Below are positions 1-10,438 of a stretch of 64,000 nucleotides of DNA, one piece after another. Each line of letters begins with the position of its first letter. Within the stretch, counting starts at the first letter, position 1. The notes beneath the pieces are model-generated. The model did not search any database, had not been told where the DNA came from, and saw only the letters and a list, made by a program, of their open reading frames with translations. Source of the DNA: Rotaria sordida (lineage: Eukaryota > Rotifera > Eurotatoria > Philodinida > Philodinidae); assembly GCA_905250125.1 (NCBI GenBank), contig CAJNOL010000098.1, positions 1 to 64,000 of the forward strand, written 5' to 3'. A program made the position numbers and the translations under genes.

Positions 1-785
1 GTGAACGATATATTTGTTTACTTTAAATGGCTCGAGAGAGAAAAACTACATTATTGTAGTGAATATATTGACTGCTGAGTCAGTTTTGTGGAACTCACAT
101 TTTTTTCGAAGAAAATGGTGAGTGTAATTTTAAGAGCGAGTTTTCGTGGCTCCCACTTCTGCTAAACCCCTCTCCATTACAGACCGTAGCAATGAAGAAT
201 AACAGGCGTCACATTTTTTAGATTTTATTGCAAAATTGATCAAGTTATAATTTTGAAAAATAATAAGTATTACTACTTGTGAGTTGATTAACATAAATAA
301 TAGTGCTTGAGACCTGCTGTAAATATCATGAATATGTAAAACAGACATATTTGTCAATTAATTTAATGATTATAATAATAAGAATGTTAAATTAAGAAAA
401 AAAGAATTTTAAAAAATGAAAATTCTTTTCGAAATGCAGAAATTAGAGAAGTTATTACTCTGAATATCAATTATCCTGCAAGCACCTATAATCTACGAGA
501 GATTTATCACTTTATATGTTATGTATTAGTTTAATTAGGCTAGATAGTATATATGAGTTCTACATTTCAGCCTCAAAGGAGCTGTGCTAACAAGCTTTTT
601 TTATGAAATAAAAGTAACAAAAAATGGCTTTGATGGAGCCAGGAATCTTGATACTCATCTTGTTACCGGTATATTGTCATTTTCAGGCATTAATACAGGA
701 CTTTTTGCCACTTTCAATCGCTTGGTTTCAAATTTGAGACATTTTGAAACTCGGGAACGCGATACTAACACTTTGATCAGACTAT
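1..785. other. Mostly non-coding flank with one possible exon remnant
   Basis: Nothing recognisable lies in the first 570 bases. From about 571, after a good acceptor-like site (polypyrimidine then CAG), a + strand frame stays open to the hAT insertion at 786. Its translation begins LKGAVLTSFFYEIKV and resembles no family I know. Removing the hAT element and one target copy would place a stop codon at the junction, so this may be the end of an old terminal exon. It could equally be chance. Confidence 0.25.
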
Positions 786-1256
786 CAGAGATGTGCGGTC
801 CACGGGGTTCACCCCGCGGGCCCCGCGGGGCCACGTGGCGACGGGCGGGCGGGGAAGAAAAATTCAATTAAACGCGGGATTAACGGGGCGCGGGTATTTT
901 CCGGCACACGGGCGGGCGGGGCGGGTAATAATTTTTTTAAATGACACGGGTCTCTGGCGGAGCGGGTATGAAATACACGGGTTCGGGCGGGTAAACATTT
1001 TTTTTCGGGTGTGATGAAAGATCGTCAAAACTTATCACGGGATGTCCTTAGTATAGGTATGTAGTACAAAGTACATATTGATTGGTTCATTACTTTCATC
1101 CTATTATGTACAAGATTGTCTACCATTTGTTTGTTTCTTTCTTTCTTTATCGTCTGTCATACGCAACTTCTACTATCAATTTATATTAAGTGAATAACTG
1201 GACTAAAACTTATTTTATATTTAGAATTATCGTTTGAATTTTTTTGTGAATTACTA

Positions 1257-2147
1257 CTTAGGTCTGGCCAAAAGCTCTGACAACATTATATAAAAATATA
1301 AAGATAAGGAGATATCTTTAATTTTATTTTATCAAATTTTGAGGACAGTTGCCATGATTATTTATACCAAGTTTGATCCTTTCCAACGATTAGTTAAAAG
1401 TTTTTTGAAGTTTTTTCGAAAAAATTTTAGGTATCATGGATACCACATGAGCTAATCATATTTCATTTATTGTGAAAAGTTAGCAAAATCTTGTTCGATC
1501 ATATCAGTTGCATTCTAGTACTACTAGTGATGAGATATAGATTTATTTTAGATAGGTTAGTCATAAGTTATCCGATGCTGGCTGGCTTATTGAAGATGAA
1601 TCGTCAAAGACTATTGTTCATGAATAAAGATTTTAGAAAATACTTTGTTTGGTATATTTTTTAAATCAAATACTCCTGAATGTAGATAAAGGCAAGACTG
1701 TAAGTCACAAGTATTAGGCTGAACGCTCTCCAAAACATTTTATTAATCAAATATGGAAACAAACAGAGACATCAGGTTCATAATGTACAAAATTGCTTGA
1801 CGGTCATCGTTGACTTCATACTCATCTAATGTTATTAATTGCATGACAGAAGAAGGCATCAATATAATATCATATCTATCATATTCGCCAGGCCTGATAC
1901 TATGTAACTTTTCGCTAACTAATTCTATTAAATGTAGTTTAACTGATTAAATAAATGAAACATGATAAGCTCGTGCGATATCTGAAAATTTTTTCGAAAA
2001 AAACTTTTAACAAATTGTTGGAAAGGTTCGAACTTGGTATAAATAATCATGGCAACTGTCCTCAATATTTGATAAAATTAAATTAAAGCTGCCTATTTAC
2101 CTTTATATTTTTATATAATGTTGCCAGAACTTTTGGTCAGACCTAAG
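1257..2147. mobile_element. Tc1/mariner-type MITE nested in the hAT element
   Basis: Long imperfect terminal inverted repeats of about 170 bp start CTTAGGTCTGGCCAAAAG at 1257 and end CTTTTGGTCAGACCTAAG at 2147, with only a few differences in the outer 45 bp. The flanks are TA at 1255-1256 and TA at 2148-2149, the target duplication of Tc1/mariner elements. The 891-bp body has no open frame of note, so it is non-autonomous. It interrupts the hAT element, so it is the younger insertion. The order of events can be read directly: hAT first, mariner second. Confidence 0.88.
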
Positions 2148-2151
2148 TATC

Positions 2152-2409
2152 ATCGAATTACATGATTTATCTCCTGATGAATCACTTAATAGGACAGCTT
2201 CGTCGAATACTGATCGTTCATCTACAATTATTTCTTCATCCCTCAGTCATTGCTCATCGAGTAATATTAAATGTGATTCGTCAAATATAAAAATGTTTTT
2301 AAAAGAACAACCACAAAAATACGTGCTTGTCGACAATCACAAAGTGAATCATTCAAAACCATCTCATATAGACTTGAGTTTTGTTTTTGTAAAAAATGAT
2401 TTTTCATAA
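2152..2409 (+). pseudogene. Possible transposase remnant inside the hAT element
   Basis: A + strand frame runs from the right edge of the nested mariner element to a TAA at 2407-2409. It is rich in Ser/Asn and then contains MFLKEQPQKYVLVD. Composition and codon use look like real coding DNA rather than the AT-rich noise around it, and the position fits the N-terminal part of a hAT transposase lying 5' of a BED-type finger. No domain is recognisable, so this is inference from context only. Confidence 0.3.
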
Positions 2410-2699
2410 AAGGAATGCGTCATTAAAAATAAAGTATCTGGCAAATAAAAAATTTCTTCGGGTTACACGGGGACGGGTCGGGGCCCGTCACAATGGCGGG
2501 TCGAGCGGGCTGGTCCAAGAAGCTGCCTGTGCGGGGTACGGGCGGAGCCGGTATAGATTTGCCGGGGCACAGGCGGGGCGGGGATTCTCAAAAAGAATAA
2601 CCACGGGGTTCGGACGGGACGGGTTTGTGAATTTTACGGGGCGGGCCCCGCGGGGGATGGAAAATCAATGCCCCGCACATCTCTGCAGACTATAGATAA

Positions 2700-3405
2700 T
2701 GCTATAAGAATATTTAGCTGGGCAAAGCGAGTACGGAGAATGTTGATGATATCACGTGGATATAAAGCATATTTTCAACATGCTCAGAATATGCAATTTC
2801 CGTAGGGATTACCGAATATGGGAATCTACATTTTCAACTCTTGAAGAATAATGGTTCGTTTCATTCCGCTCCTTAACGTGCTGCCAACGAGTCATTTCCC
2901 ATATCTAATACTTCTAATATCCTATCTTCAGTGCAACTCATCCTTTCAGTAGAGGGTTAGCAGCGTTCGCGCTGCGTTACTTGTTTAATTATTCGTAGAC
3001 TGATTTTTTAGCAGATCAGTACCACTACATAGATGTATTTTCAATGCTAAAAAAAAGTAGTGTCTAAATTAGAATATATTTAATCGATTAAATACTTATT
3101 TAAATGTTCAAAACTATTGCTAAAGAAACTAGTTGTATAAGTGAGATCTAAAATTATGACTTTATGCGATCATATAAGATCTTACAAGATTCACAGTAGC
3201 ATCTTATAGTGAATTAAATATTAAATCTTGTAGTAAGATATTTGTAAAATTTCGTAAGATCATACAATATTAATCTCACGATATTAGATGATCAGTCAGA
3301 TCTTTTCAGACCTTATACAATTTTCGTAAGATTTTTCTACTTGAGTATTTGAAAAACGATTTTGTAGAAAAATAGTTCTTTATTGAATAAATTCATAACA
3401 AAAAA
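2700..3405. other. Intergenic, repeat-like AT-rich DNA
   Basis: No gene is seen. A short perfect hairpin, GCAGCG-TTCG-CGCTGC, sits at 2960-2975. Between about 3140 and 3345 variants of GATCTTACAAGATT-like words recur in both orientations, probably a decayed repeat. The 3' end of the downstream minus-strand PPR gene starts at 3406, and an AATAAAG signal for that gene lies just below its stop (about 3378-3386, minus strand). Confidence 0.4.
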
Positions 3406-6400
3406 TTAAAAATGAGATTGGCATGAACATTGTCCGTTTTTGTGAAAATGATGGATTCTATTGGCATCACGGACAATAATATCAATTTGACGAATTTTAG
3501 CTATAAGTTTCGTAGCTTCATCTTAAATTAAAAAAAACAGAGGATACATGTATTATTAAGAACCATCGAGATGAAAAAAGCTAACTTACGACAATCACCG
3601 CAGACTCGAAGATTTTTAGTAATTTGGATAAAATCTGGAAGAGGTCGTTGAATCAAATTATACGCTATTGCTAATTTTTCACTATGACCACACAACACTG
3701 ATTCGATAGTTTCTTCTTCACGTAATTGACGAGTTATCCAAGAAGAATCAAATTTATAACCATGTTCAATTAATTCACCTGCTAAACGATCAAGTTCAGC
3801 ATAGATTTCTGATGATCGTGGATGTGAATGATCATGAGCTTTGAATTGCTAGAAAATCAACAAATTTTCTTTATATTCTAATGTTCAATAGAAATATTTT
3901 ACCACTATTTCACCATTTACATAAGTCCATGATAATCCCATTTTGACTTTAGATCCTAATTCTTTTATTTGATTATATCGAAAGTTCTTTGCCAGTTGAT
4001 GTTCACCAATAGAAGAATATATGTTCGTAAGAAGAATTGTACCTGATACAAGACCTTGTTTTGCATCAGGAAACAAAGATTTCATTCGATTATATATCTT
4101 TTTAGATAAATTATTATTGCGATTATTACGTGCACCAGATAGTAAACACACTAAAATAAAAACAGATAAATAAATAATATATTAATGTAGTATTATGAAA
4201 AATACTTACTATACATCACAAAATTAGGTGAGTTTTTCTTTTCATATTCATCTATCAACTTTTGTGCTTCATCAAATAAAAACAAACGACTTAAACAATC
4301 AGTCTTAAGTATAATATAAAATAATCATAGCTAATATAATAAATAAAATAGAAAGACAAACCATAACAGTGACAATTTTTTCTGTTTTGAAAGATATTTC
4401 ATTATATATATTCTGAGCTTCATGAAGAAAACCCGAATGTGAACATGCATTTAAAACACAAATATGTGTAACTTCATTACGTAGATTATTCGGCATCTCT
4501 CTGTATAATTTAATAGCTTCAGAACCCATTCCATTAAGTCCAAATCCATTAACTTCAAAAACCAACTATCCAATATTAAAAAAGAAGAACTTGGATAAAA
4601 GTAAATAAACCTACTCATTGCAGTGTATGTTACTGTATCACGATCATCAACTGATTCATATACATTTCGTGCTTTTTCAACAGAACCACATTTGCCCTAT
4701 ATGACAAAAACAAAAAGAAATTATAAAAAAATGAATTAGTCAATGGAGATCAAAAATCAATATTTACCCACATATGAATCACCGAGTTTTGTACTTGTTT
4801 TTGATTTTGAATATGCAGTGGAACTTGATGAAGAATATACTGACTTTGCCGAATCATACCAATTTTTGAACATGCACCAATGAGTATAGTCCATATGATC
4901 TGATTCAGAACAATATCTCGTTGTTTCATTTCTTCCCAAACCTCAAAACATTTCCATGGTTCACCATTCATATTGTAGCCATTCATTAAAGCCCCATAAG
5001 TAATAATATTTTTCTCCTTAATTGAATGAAAGACACGTTCAGCACTTTGAATATCACCAAATTTCGTTAACATATGTATTGCTGAAGTTAATACAACATT
5101 ATCATTTCGATAATTATCAGGCATTTCATCAAAAAGTTTTTTTCCAATCTTCTTTGCTCGATCATTGGCAAGTTGACTACATGCATTAAAAACTATAGCA
5201 TAGGATACAGTATCTAACTTTAAATGAATTTGTTCAAATAAATCTAAGGTTTTTCCTGACATTTCATTTTCAATATATCCTAAATTAAATTTGACAATAT
5301 TCAAAAAACTATCTAATGTATATTACCTTTCATCATAGCACCATAAGTAATAATATTTTTCTCTTTAATTGAATGAAAAACACGTTCAGCACTTTGAATA
5401 TCACCAAATCTCATTAACATATGTATTGCTGAAGTTAATACAACATTATCATTTCGATAATTATCATGCATTTCATGAAGAAGTTTTTTTCCAATCTTCA
5501 TTGCTCGATCATTTGCAAGTTGGCTACATGCATTAAAAACTATAGTGTGAATTACACTATCTAACTTTAAATGGATTTGTTCAAATAAATCCAAGGCTCT
5601 TTCTGACATTTCATTTCCAATATATCCTAAATTACATTTGACAATATTCCAAAAAACTATGTAATATATATTACCTTTGATCATAGCACCATAAGTAATA
5701 ATATTTTTCTCCTTAATTGAATGAAAGACACGTTCAGCACTTTGAATATCACCAAATTTCGTTAACATATGTATTGCTGAAGTTAATACAACATTATCAT
5801 TTCGATAATTATCAGGTATTTCATCAAGAAGTTTTTTTCCAATCTTCTTCGCTCGATCATTGGCTAGTTGACTACATGCATTAAAAACTATAGTATAAAT
5901 TACAGTATTTAATTTTAAATGGATTTGTTCAAATAAATCTAAAGCTTTTTCTGACATTTCATTTTCAATGTATCCTAAAGTAAATTTGAACAATATTCAA
6001 AAAACTATCTAATATATATTACCTTTCATCATAGCACCATAAGTAATGATATTTTTCTCTTTAATTGAATGAAAGACACGTTCAGCACTTTGAATATCAC
6101 CAAATTTCATTAACATATGAGTTGCTGAATTTAATACAACATTATCATTTCGATAATTATCAGGCATTTCATCAAGAAGTTTTTTTCCAATCTTCTTCGC
6201 TCGATCATTGGCTAGTTGACTACATGCATTAAAAACTATAGTATAAATTACAGTATTTAATTTTAAATGGATTTGTTCAAATAAATCCAAGGCTTTTTCT
6301 GACATTTCATTTCCAATGTATCCTAAAGTAAATTTGAACAATAGTCAAAAAATTATCTAATATATATTACCTTTGATCATAGCACCATAAGTAATAATAT

Positions 6401-8529
6401 TTTTCTCCTTAATTGAATGAAAAATACGTTCAGCACTTTGAACATCGCCAAATTTCATTAACATATGTATTGCTGAATTTGATATGAAATTATTATTTTT
6501 ATAATTATCAGGCATTTCATGAAGAAGTTTTCTTCCAATCTTCATTGCTCGAACATTTGCAAGTTGAGCACATGCATCAAAAACAATAGTATAAGTTACA
6601 TTATCTAATTTTAAATGGATTTGTTCAAATAAATCCAAGGCTTTTTCTGGCATTTCATTTTCAATGTATCCTAAAGTAAATTTGAACAATATTCAAAAAA
6701 CTATCTAATATATATTACCTTTGATCATAGCACCATAATTAATAATATTTTTCTCTTTAATTGAATGAAAGACACGTTCAGCACTTTGAATATCACCAAA
6801 TTTCATTAACATATGCGTTGCTGAAGTTAATAAGATATTATCATTTCGATAATTATCAGGTATTTCATCAAGAAGTTTTTTTCCTATCTTCATCGCTCGA
6901 TCATTGGCTAGTTTACCACATGCATTAAATAAAATAGTAAGAGTAAAGTTGTTAGGTTTAATTGTCATTTCATTTAATAAATCAAACACTTTGTCCGGCA
7001 TGTTATTAGACATTAGATCTATTTATAATAAATATTAAATAAAAAGAAATCATTAGGAATATTCACCTTTGAACATAGCTGTATAGATATAATTGGATTT
7101 GTTTGTAATTGTAGAGAATAGACGAGTCGCATTATCGATATCATGACATTGCACTATGAATAAAAAAAAACCATGATCGGTATTTGTAAATAGTGAGTAC
7201 CATTAAGCGTTTAGTATATGATGACCTTTTTGTTGAAACTGTTGGCATACTTTTAGTGACTCAATCTTAATACTTTAATTTAAAAGAAGAATATGAAAGG
7301 AAATTATTTTGTGTAGGACAAAACAAAACAGTAAGTTTGTTGTACTGATTTGAGATATTGAAGAGCTTTGATTTGGGAATCATCCATAAAGAATGTGCAG
7401 ATAAAAATTGCATTTTATGCCCTTCATGCATGTCCAGCTTCATCATTTCCTTCCCCAATTGGACATCTAGCATAAAAAAACAACTTTCTAGAAAGAGCTT
7501 GATGACTGAAATACGCTGCTGTTTTCCCTTTTATTAAATAAAAGGTTCATTGAATAAATATATCGAAAATGGAAAATAAATAAAAAAGACAAAACATACA
7601 TTTCACACCCGATAAACAAAAAATATCATCTTTGACAAAGTTTTTTTTGTTTTTTAAATACATTTTATTTTAACAAGCAGAAAATAGCATATAAAAACGT
7701 GAAGTTCAATACAAATAGCAATCAAACATATAACAACGTTGATAGTACTGCTTCAGAAAATAACTAGCTGTTCATGTAGCATCATTTTCAATTATTCTAA
7801 CAACGTATTCATATTCAACTGATTCATTCGATTCATTTTCTATTTAATAATGCTCTTTAAAACAAACCAAACTTCAAAATTTCGCTGAAAGTTGTGCGAA
7901 AAAAAAAGCAGAATATGCATAGTAAGTGCTTGGACATCCGGAAATGTTTGATGTCACTCTCCTCTATTCAGATTTGTCAACTTTTAATGGACCCTTCCAC
8001 CTTTACCTGAACATTCTTAATAGATGACATCTTGTATAAATGAAATCTATAATTATGCAAGTCTTATGTTACACAGAAAAGGTAAAAAAATGAAAAAGGA
8101 TTTTTTTTTTCCGCTAAAGATAAACGTATTCGTTCATCGGAGTATTCAGATATTCCTATTATTATACAACCATATTCTGATTGATAAAATGAATAACTTA
8201 CTATAAAAGTGAATTAATGATGTTTGAATATAAGAATTATTCAATAAATTTGCTGAAAGCTTTTGTTGAATAGTAATACCACGTTTGTAATCATTCAATA
8301 TTGTACATGCTTTTATTGCCATATCAATAGTAAAATTGTTACATATTTCAGCTTGTTGATCGAAAAGATCTAGAGCTTCTTTATATTGTTTGGAATCGAT
8401 TAGTTTTTTCATTCTTGAGTTTAATGTTACAGATGATGAAATCGAATATTTTTTGTTGTTGTTCTGATATAATGATAAAAAACATCGAAATCGATACATC
8501 GAATAACTATTACATTTGATCAATAACAT
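3406..8529 (-). CDS. Organellar DYW-class pentatricopeptide repeat (PPR) protein, putative C-to-U RNA editing factor
   Basis: Fourteen exons can be placed with GT...AG borders and matching phase: 8529-8202, 7153-7067, 7018-6719, 6670-6371, 6322-6023, 5974-5675, 5626-5327, 5279-4768, 4696-4615, 4552-4362, 4303-4210, 4150-3903, 3848-3590, 3521-3406. They sum to 3417 nt, giving 1138 aa with no internal stop. The N-terminus (MLLIKCNSYSMYRFRCFLS) is basic and hydroxylated, like a mitochondrial presequence. PLS-type PPR repeats fill about residues 45-870, followed by E-like motifs (MCLLSGARNN) and a degenerate PG box (MGLSWTYVNGEI). The DYW domain occupies about 1005-1138, with deaminase zinc motifs H1069-S-E1071 and C1097-GD-C1100 and the terminal HH...CSC site (1124-1134). 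The last three residues are SHF instead of DYW. In plants such proteins bind organellar RNA and deaminate C to U. Animals normally lack them; bdelloid rotifers are a reported exception, attributed to horizontal transfer. Its target and activity are unknown. Confidence 0.9.
5327..7018 (-). repeat. Tandem duplication of a 348-bp exon+intron unit in the PPR gene
   Basis: Exons 3 to 7 of the PPR gene are each exactly 300 nt (100 codons), separated by 48-bp introns, so the unit repeats every 348 bp with high identity in exon and intron alike. Exon 8 begins with a sixth copy. Each unit encodes one complete P-L-S triplet, from GYIxNEMxEKALDLFEQ to ERVFHSIKEKN. Because the unit is a multiple of three and phase is kept, copies can be added or lost without breaking the frame. 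Similarity of the introns implies recent duplication or ongoing gene conversion. Confidence 0.92.
7155..8201 (-). other. Long first intron of the PPR gene
   Basis: This 1,047-bp intron is far longer than the other introns of the gene. Exon 1 ends ...HFY plus one base and exon 2 supplies TG CAA TGT, giving Met-Gln-Cys across the junction, so the phase fits. Nothing coding was recognised inside; short frames on both strands look accidental. It may hide an old insertion. Confidence 0.55.
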
Positions 8530-8924
8530 ATTATAATCTAGAATAATAAAAATACCATGAAAATATGCTTATTTTCAAAAAGTATTTAAAAAAAAGTAAT
8601 TGTAAAAATTCCTCTTGAAATTGATCGTTAAGAGTTAGACTCGATTTTGTTAATATGTCATTTTCATTTTCAGATCTTTTTTTCCACACATAGAGTTGAG
8701 TCATCCTCTTATATTAATTGGTACATCTAGTCGTCAATGTGATGCTGAGAACTAGAAAAAAAATATCACTAAACTGCAGTAATGCCTATCTTCTGTATTA
8801 TTCTTCTGAAAACAGCAATATTGGCATTGATTTATTGATTTTTTTGTTTTTGGTTGATTCGATAGATGTAGGCACATTCGGTACACATGTTAATATCGAA
8901 ATTGAGATTATATTCAATCTCTAG
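8530..8924. other. Intergenic region upstream of the PPR gene
   Basis: AT-rich sequence that must contain the minus-strand promoter of the PPR gene. No promoter motif is distinctive. A 68-codon plus-strand frame (8718-8924) lacks any recognisable feature and ends where a foldback element begins, so it was not called as a gene. Confidence 0.4.
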
Positions 8925-9375
8925 TTAGCTTGGACAAATCTCGAATTCAAGACTGGACGCATTCAATTTCGGATTGAAGAAGAAATTTATGTTAAAACTC
9001 GAGTTAGTTTGTAGATCGATGCCGAATTCGGATCTTTTTTCAATGGATTATGAGGAATAAAAGACATTTCAACTAATAAAATCATCATTTGATCAATTAA
9101 ATTTGAATCGACAAACTAATGAACAGTTTCCACTATAGAAGTTTCTGTGCATAAACTTGTTCACAATTTCACTAATTCAAATTTAATCGATCAACTGATG
9201 ATTTTATTAATTGAAATGCAACTGTTTTCTCTCAGTTCAATAATAAGAGTCTGAATTCGACATTGATCGATAGATTACTTTGAATTTTAATACAAGTCTT
9301 CCCTTCAATTCAATATTGAACGCATCCAAACTCAGATCCACGATAGGACGTAATCTCAGTGTAGACGCTAACATA
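8925..9375. mobile_element. Foldback (long inverted repeat) element, diverged
   Basis: The inner arms are clear: about 9067-9110 (CATTTCAACTAATAAAATCA...) is matched in reverse complement by about 9177-9222. Weaker pairing continues outward to around 8930 and 9375, including matching CGAATTC and GCATTCAAT/GCGTTCAAT words. The loop is about 65 bp. No coding capacity. This is a palindromic MITE-like element of unknown superfamily; the outer ends are too worn to define a target duplication. Confidence 0.6.
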
Positions 9376-9689
9376 TATATCGATTGTCCCAAAATGTTTG
9401 CACGCTTTTTATTTTGCGTATATCTCAAAACAGATAAATGATATAACTTTGAACTTTTGTTTTAAGGATATGCCCTTGAATTTTCTACAAAACCTAACGA
9501 AAAAGATCTCATTGACTTGTTCGGATAGGTTTTTACAAGGCTAAAAGTAAATATCTACGTGATGCTGCTGTTTCTTACGATACAGAATCGTCCAAAAGTC
9601 GCTATACTGAAGAAAAAAAAAACTGAATATCTTCGCTATATGTTGAACCAAATGATTTGATTTTTTTTTTTACTACTGGTAAAGAAGTG

Positions 9690-10080
9690 TTTATAGATCA
9701 TATTCATAAGAAAAATTTTGTCAAACACTGCTTTGAAGTATCATCGTTGACTTCAATAAAAAAAAAACATGTAACCTTTCATGAGTTATAAAAAAGCAGT
9801 ACGAGTGTTTCCTTGGCCAAAAACAAACTATACATAATTTTTTTCTATTAATTCTTCAGACTATTGTCGTTTGGTCTAAAATTTATATCACTGATACATG
9901 TCTTAGTATTCATTGTATTCTGAAAGTTTCAGCCACAAACAGTGAGAAATTGTTGACAAAACTGCAATTTGTTTCTTTCCATAACTCGTGAAAGGTTATA
10001 AATTTTTTTTCTTATTGAAGTCAACAATGATACTTCAAAGCAGTGTTTGTCAATATCTTTCTTATGAATACGACTATGGA
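9690..10080. mobile_element. Foldback element
   Basis: The left arm from about 9701 (TATTCATAAGAAA...) through TGACTTCAATAAAAAAA and AACCTTTCATGAGTTAT is matched in reverse complement by the right arm, about 9985-10072, with roughly 85-90 percent identity by eye and a spacer near 190 bp. No open frame. It lies directly against the next foldback element, and the pair may be parts of one composite insertion. A mariner-like word (TGTCCCAAAATGTTTGCACG, about 9386-9405) lies upstream but no partner end was found. Confidence 0.6.
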
Positions 10081-10089
10081 CACTCATTT

Positions 10090-10438
10090 ACCGTGCTGTT
10101 CAAGTACTTCAAGATTTAGTAGAAATTGATTTTCAATAATTGCATATTATAGAGCATAAAATTTTGAACGGAATGAGTAATTGCTATGTTTTTTACAATT
10201 TTCCCTTAAAAAGTTATAACCGTTACAAGAAACAAAAAAAAATGGTTTTTAGTCGATTTTTCATGATTTTCTGATAAATTTCACTATTTTTCCGATTTTC
10301 GTAATGGTTATAATTTTTTAAGAGAAGATGGTAAAAAACGTGGCAATTACTCATTTCGTTCAAAATTTTATGCTCTATAATATGCAAATATTGAAAATCA
10401 ATTTCTACAAAACCTTGAAGTACCTGAAAAGCACGGTT
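10090..10438. mobile_element. Foldback element
   Basis: Arms of about 140 bp (10090-10230 and 10300-10438) are close inverted copies. ACCGTGCTGTTCAAGTACTT on the left pairs with AAGTACCTGAAAAGCACGGT on the right, and the shared block around ATAGAGCATAAAATTTTGAA is perfect. The spacer is only about 65-70 bp, so single strands would form a strong cruciform. No coding capacity is seen. Confidence 0.7.

Larger units (their letters stand above)
786..2685. mobile_element. hAT-superfamily DNA transposon, non-autonomous, with nested insertion
   Basis: The ends are perfect 13-bp inverted repeats, CAGAGATGTGCGG at 786-798 and CCGCACATCTCTG at 2673-2685. An identical 8-bp flanking duplication, CAGACTAT, lies at 778-785 and 2686-2693. 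Eight-base target duplications and CAGAG-type ends are hallmarks of hAT elements. Both subterminal regions (about 790-1015 and 2460-2675) are strikingly GC-rich in an AT-rich genome and consist of scattered CGGGCGGG/CGGGT-like motifs, a feature of some hAT elements that may bind transposase. No complete transposase is present, so it needs a helper in trans. A mariner-type element sits inside. Perfect ends and target duplication suggest a fairly recent insertion. Confidence 0.9.
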
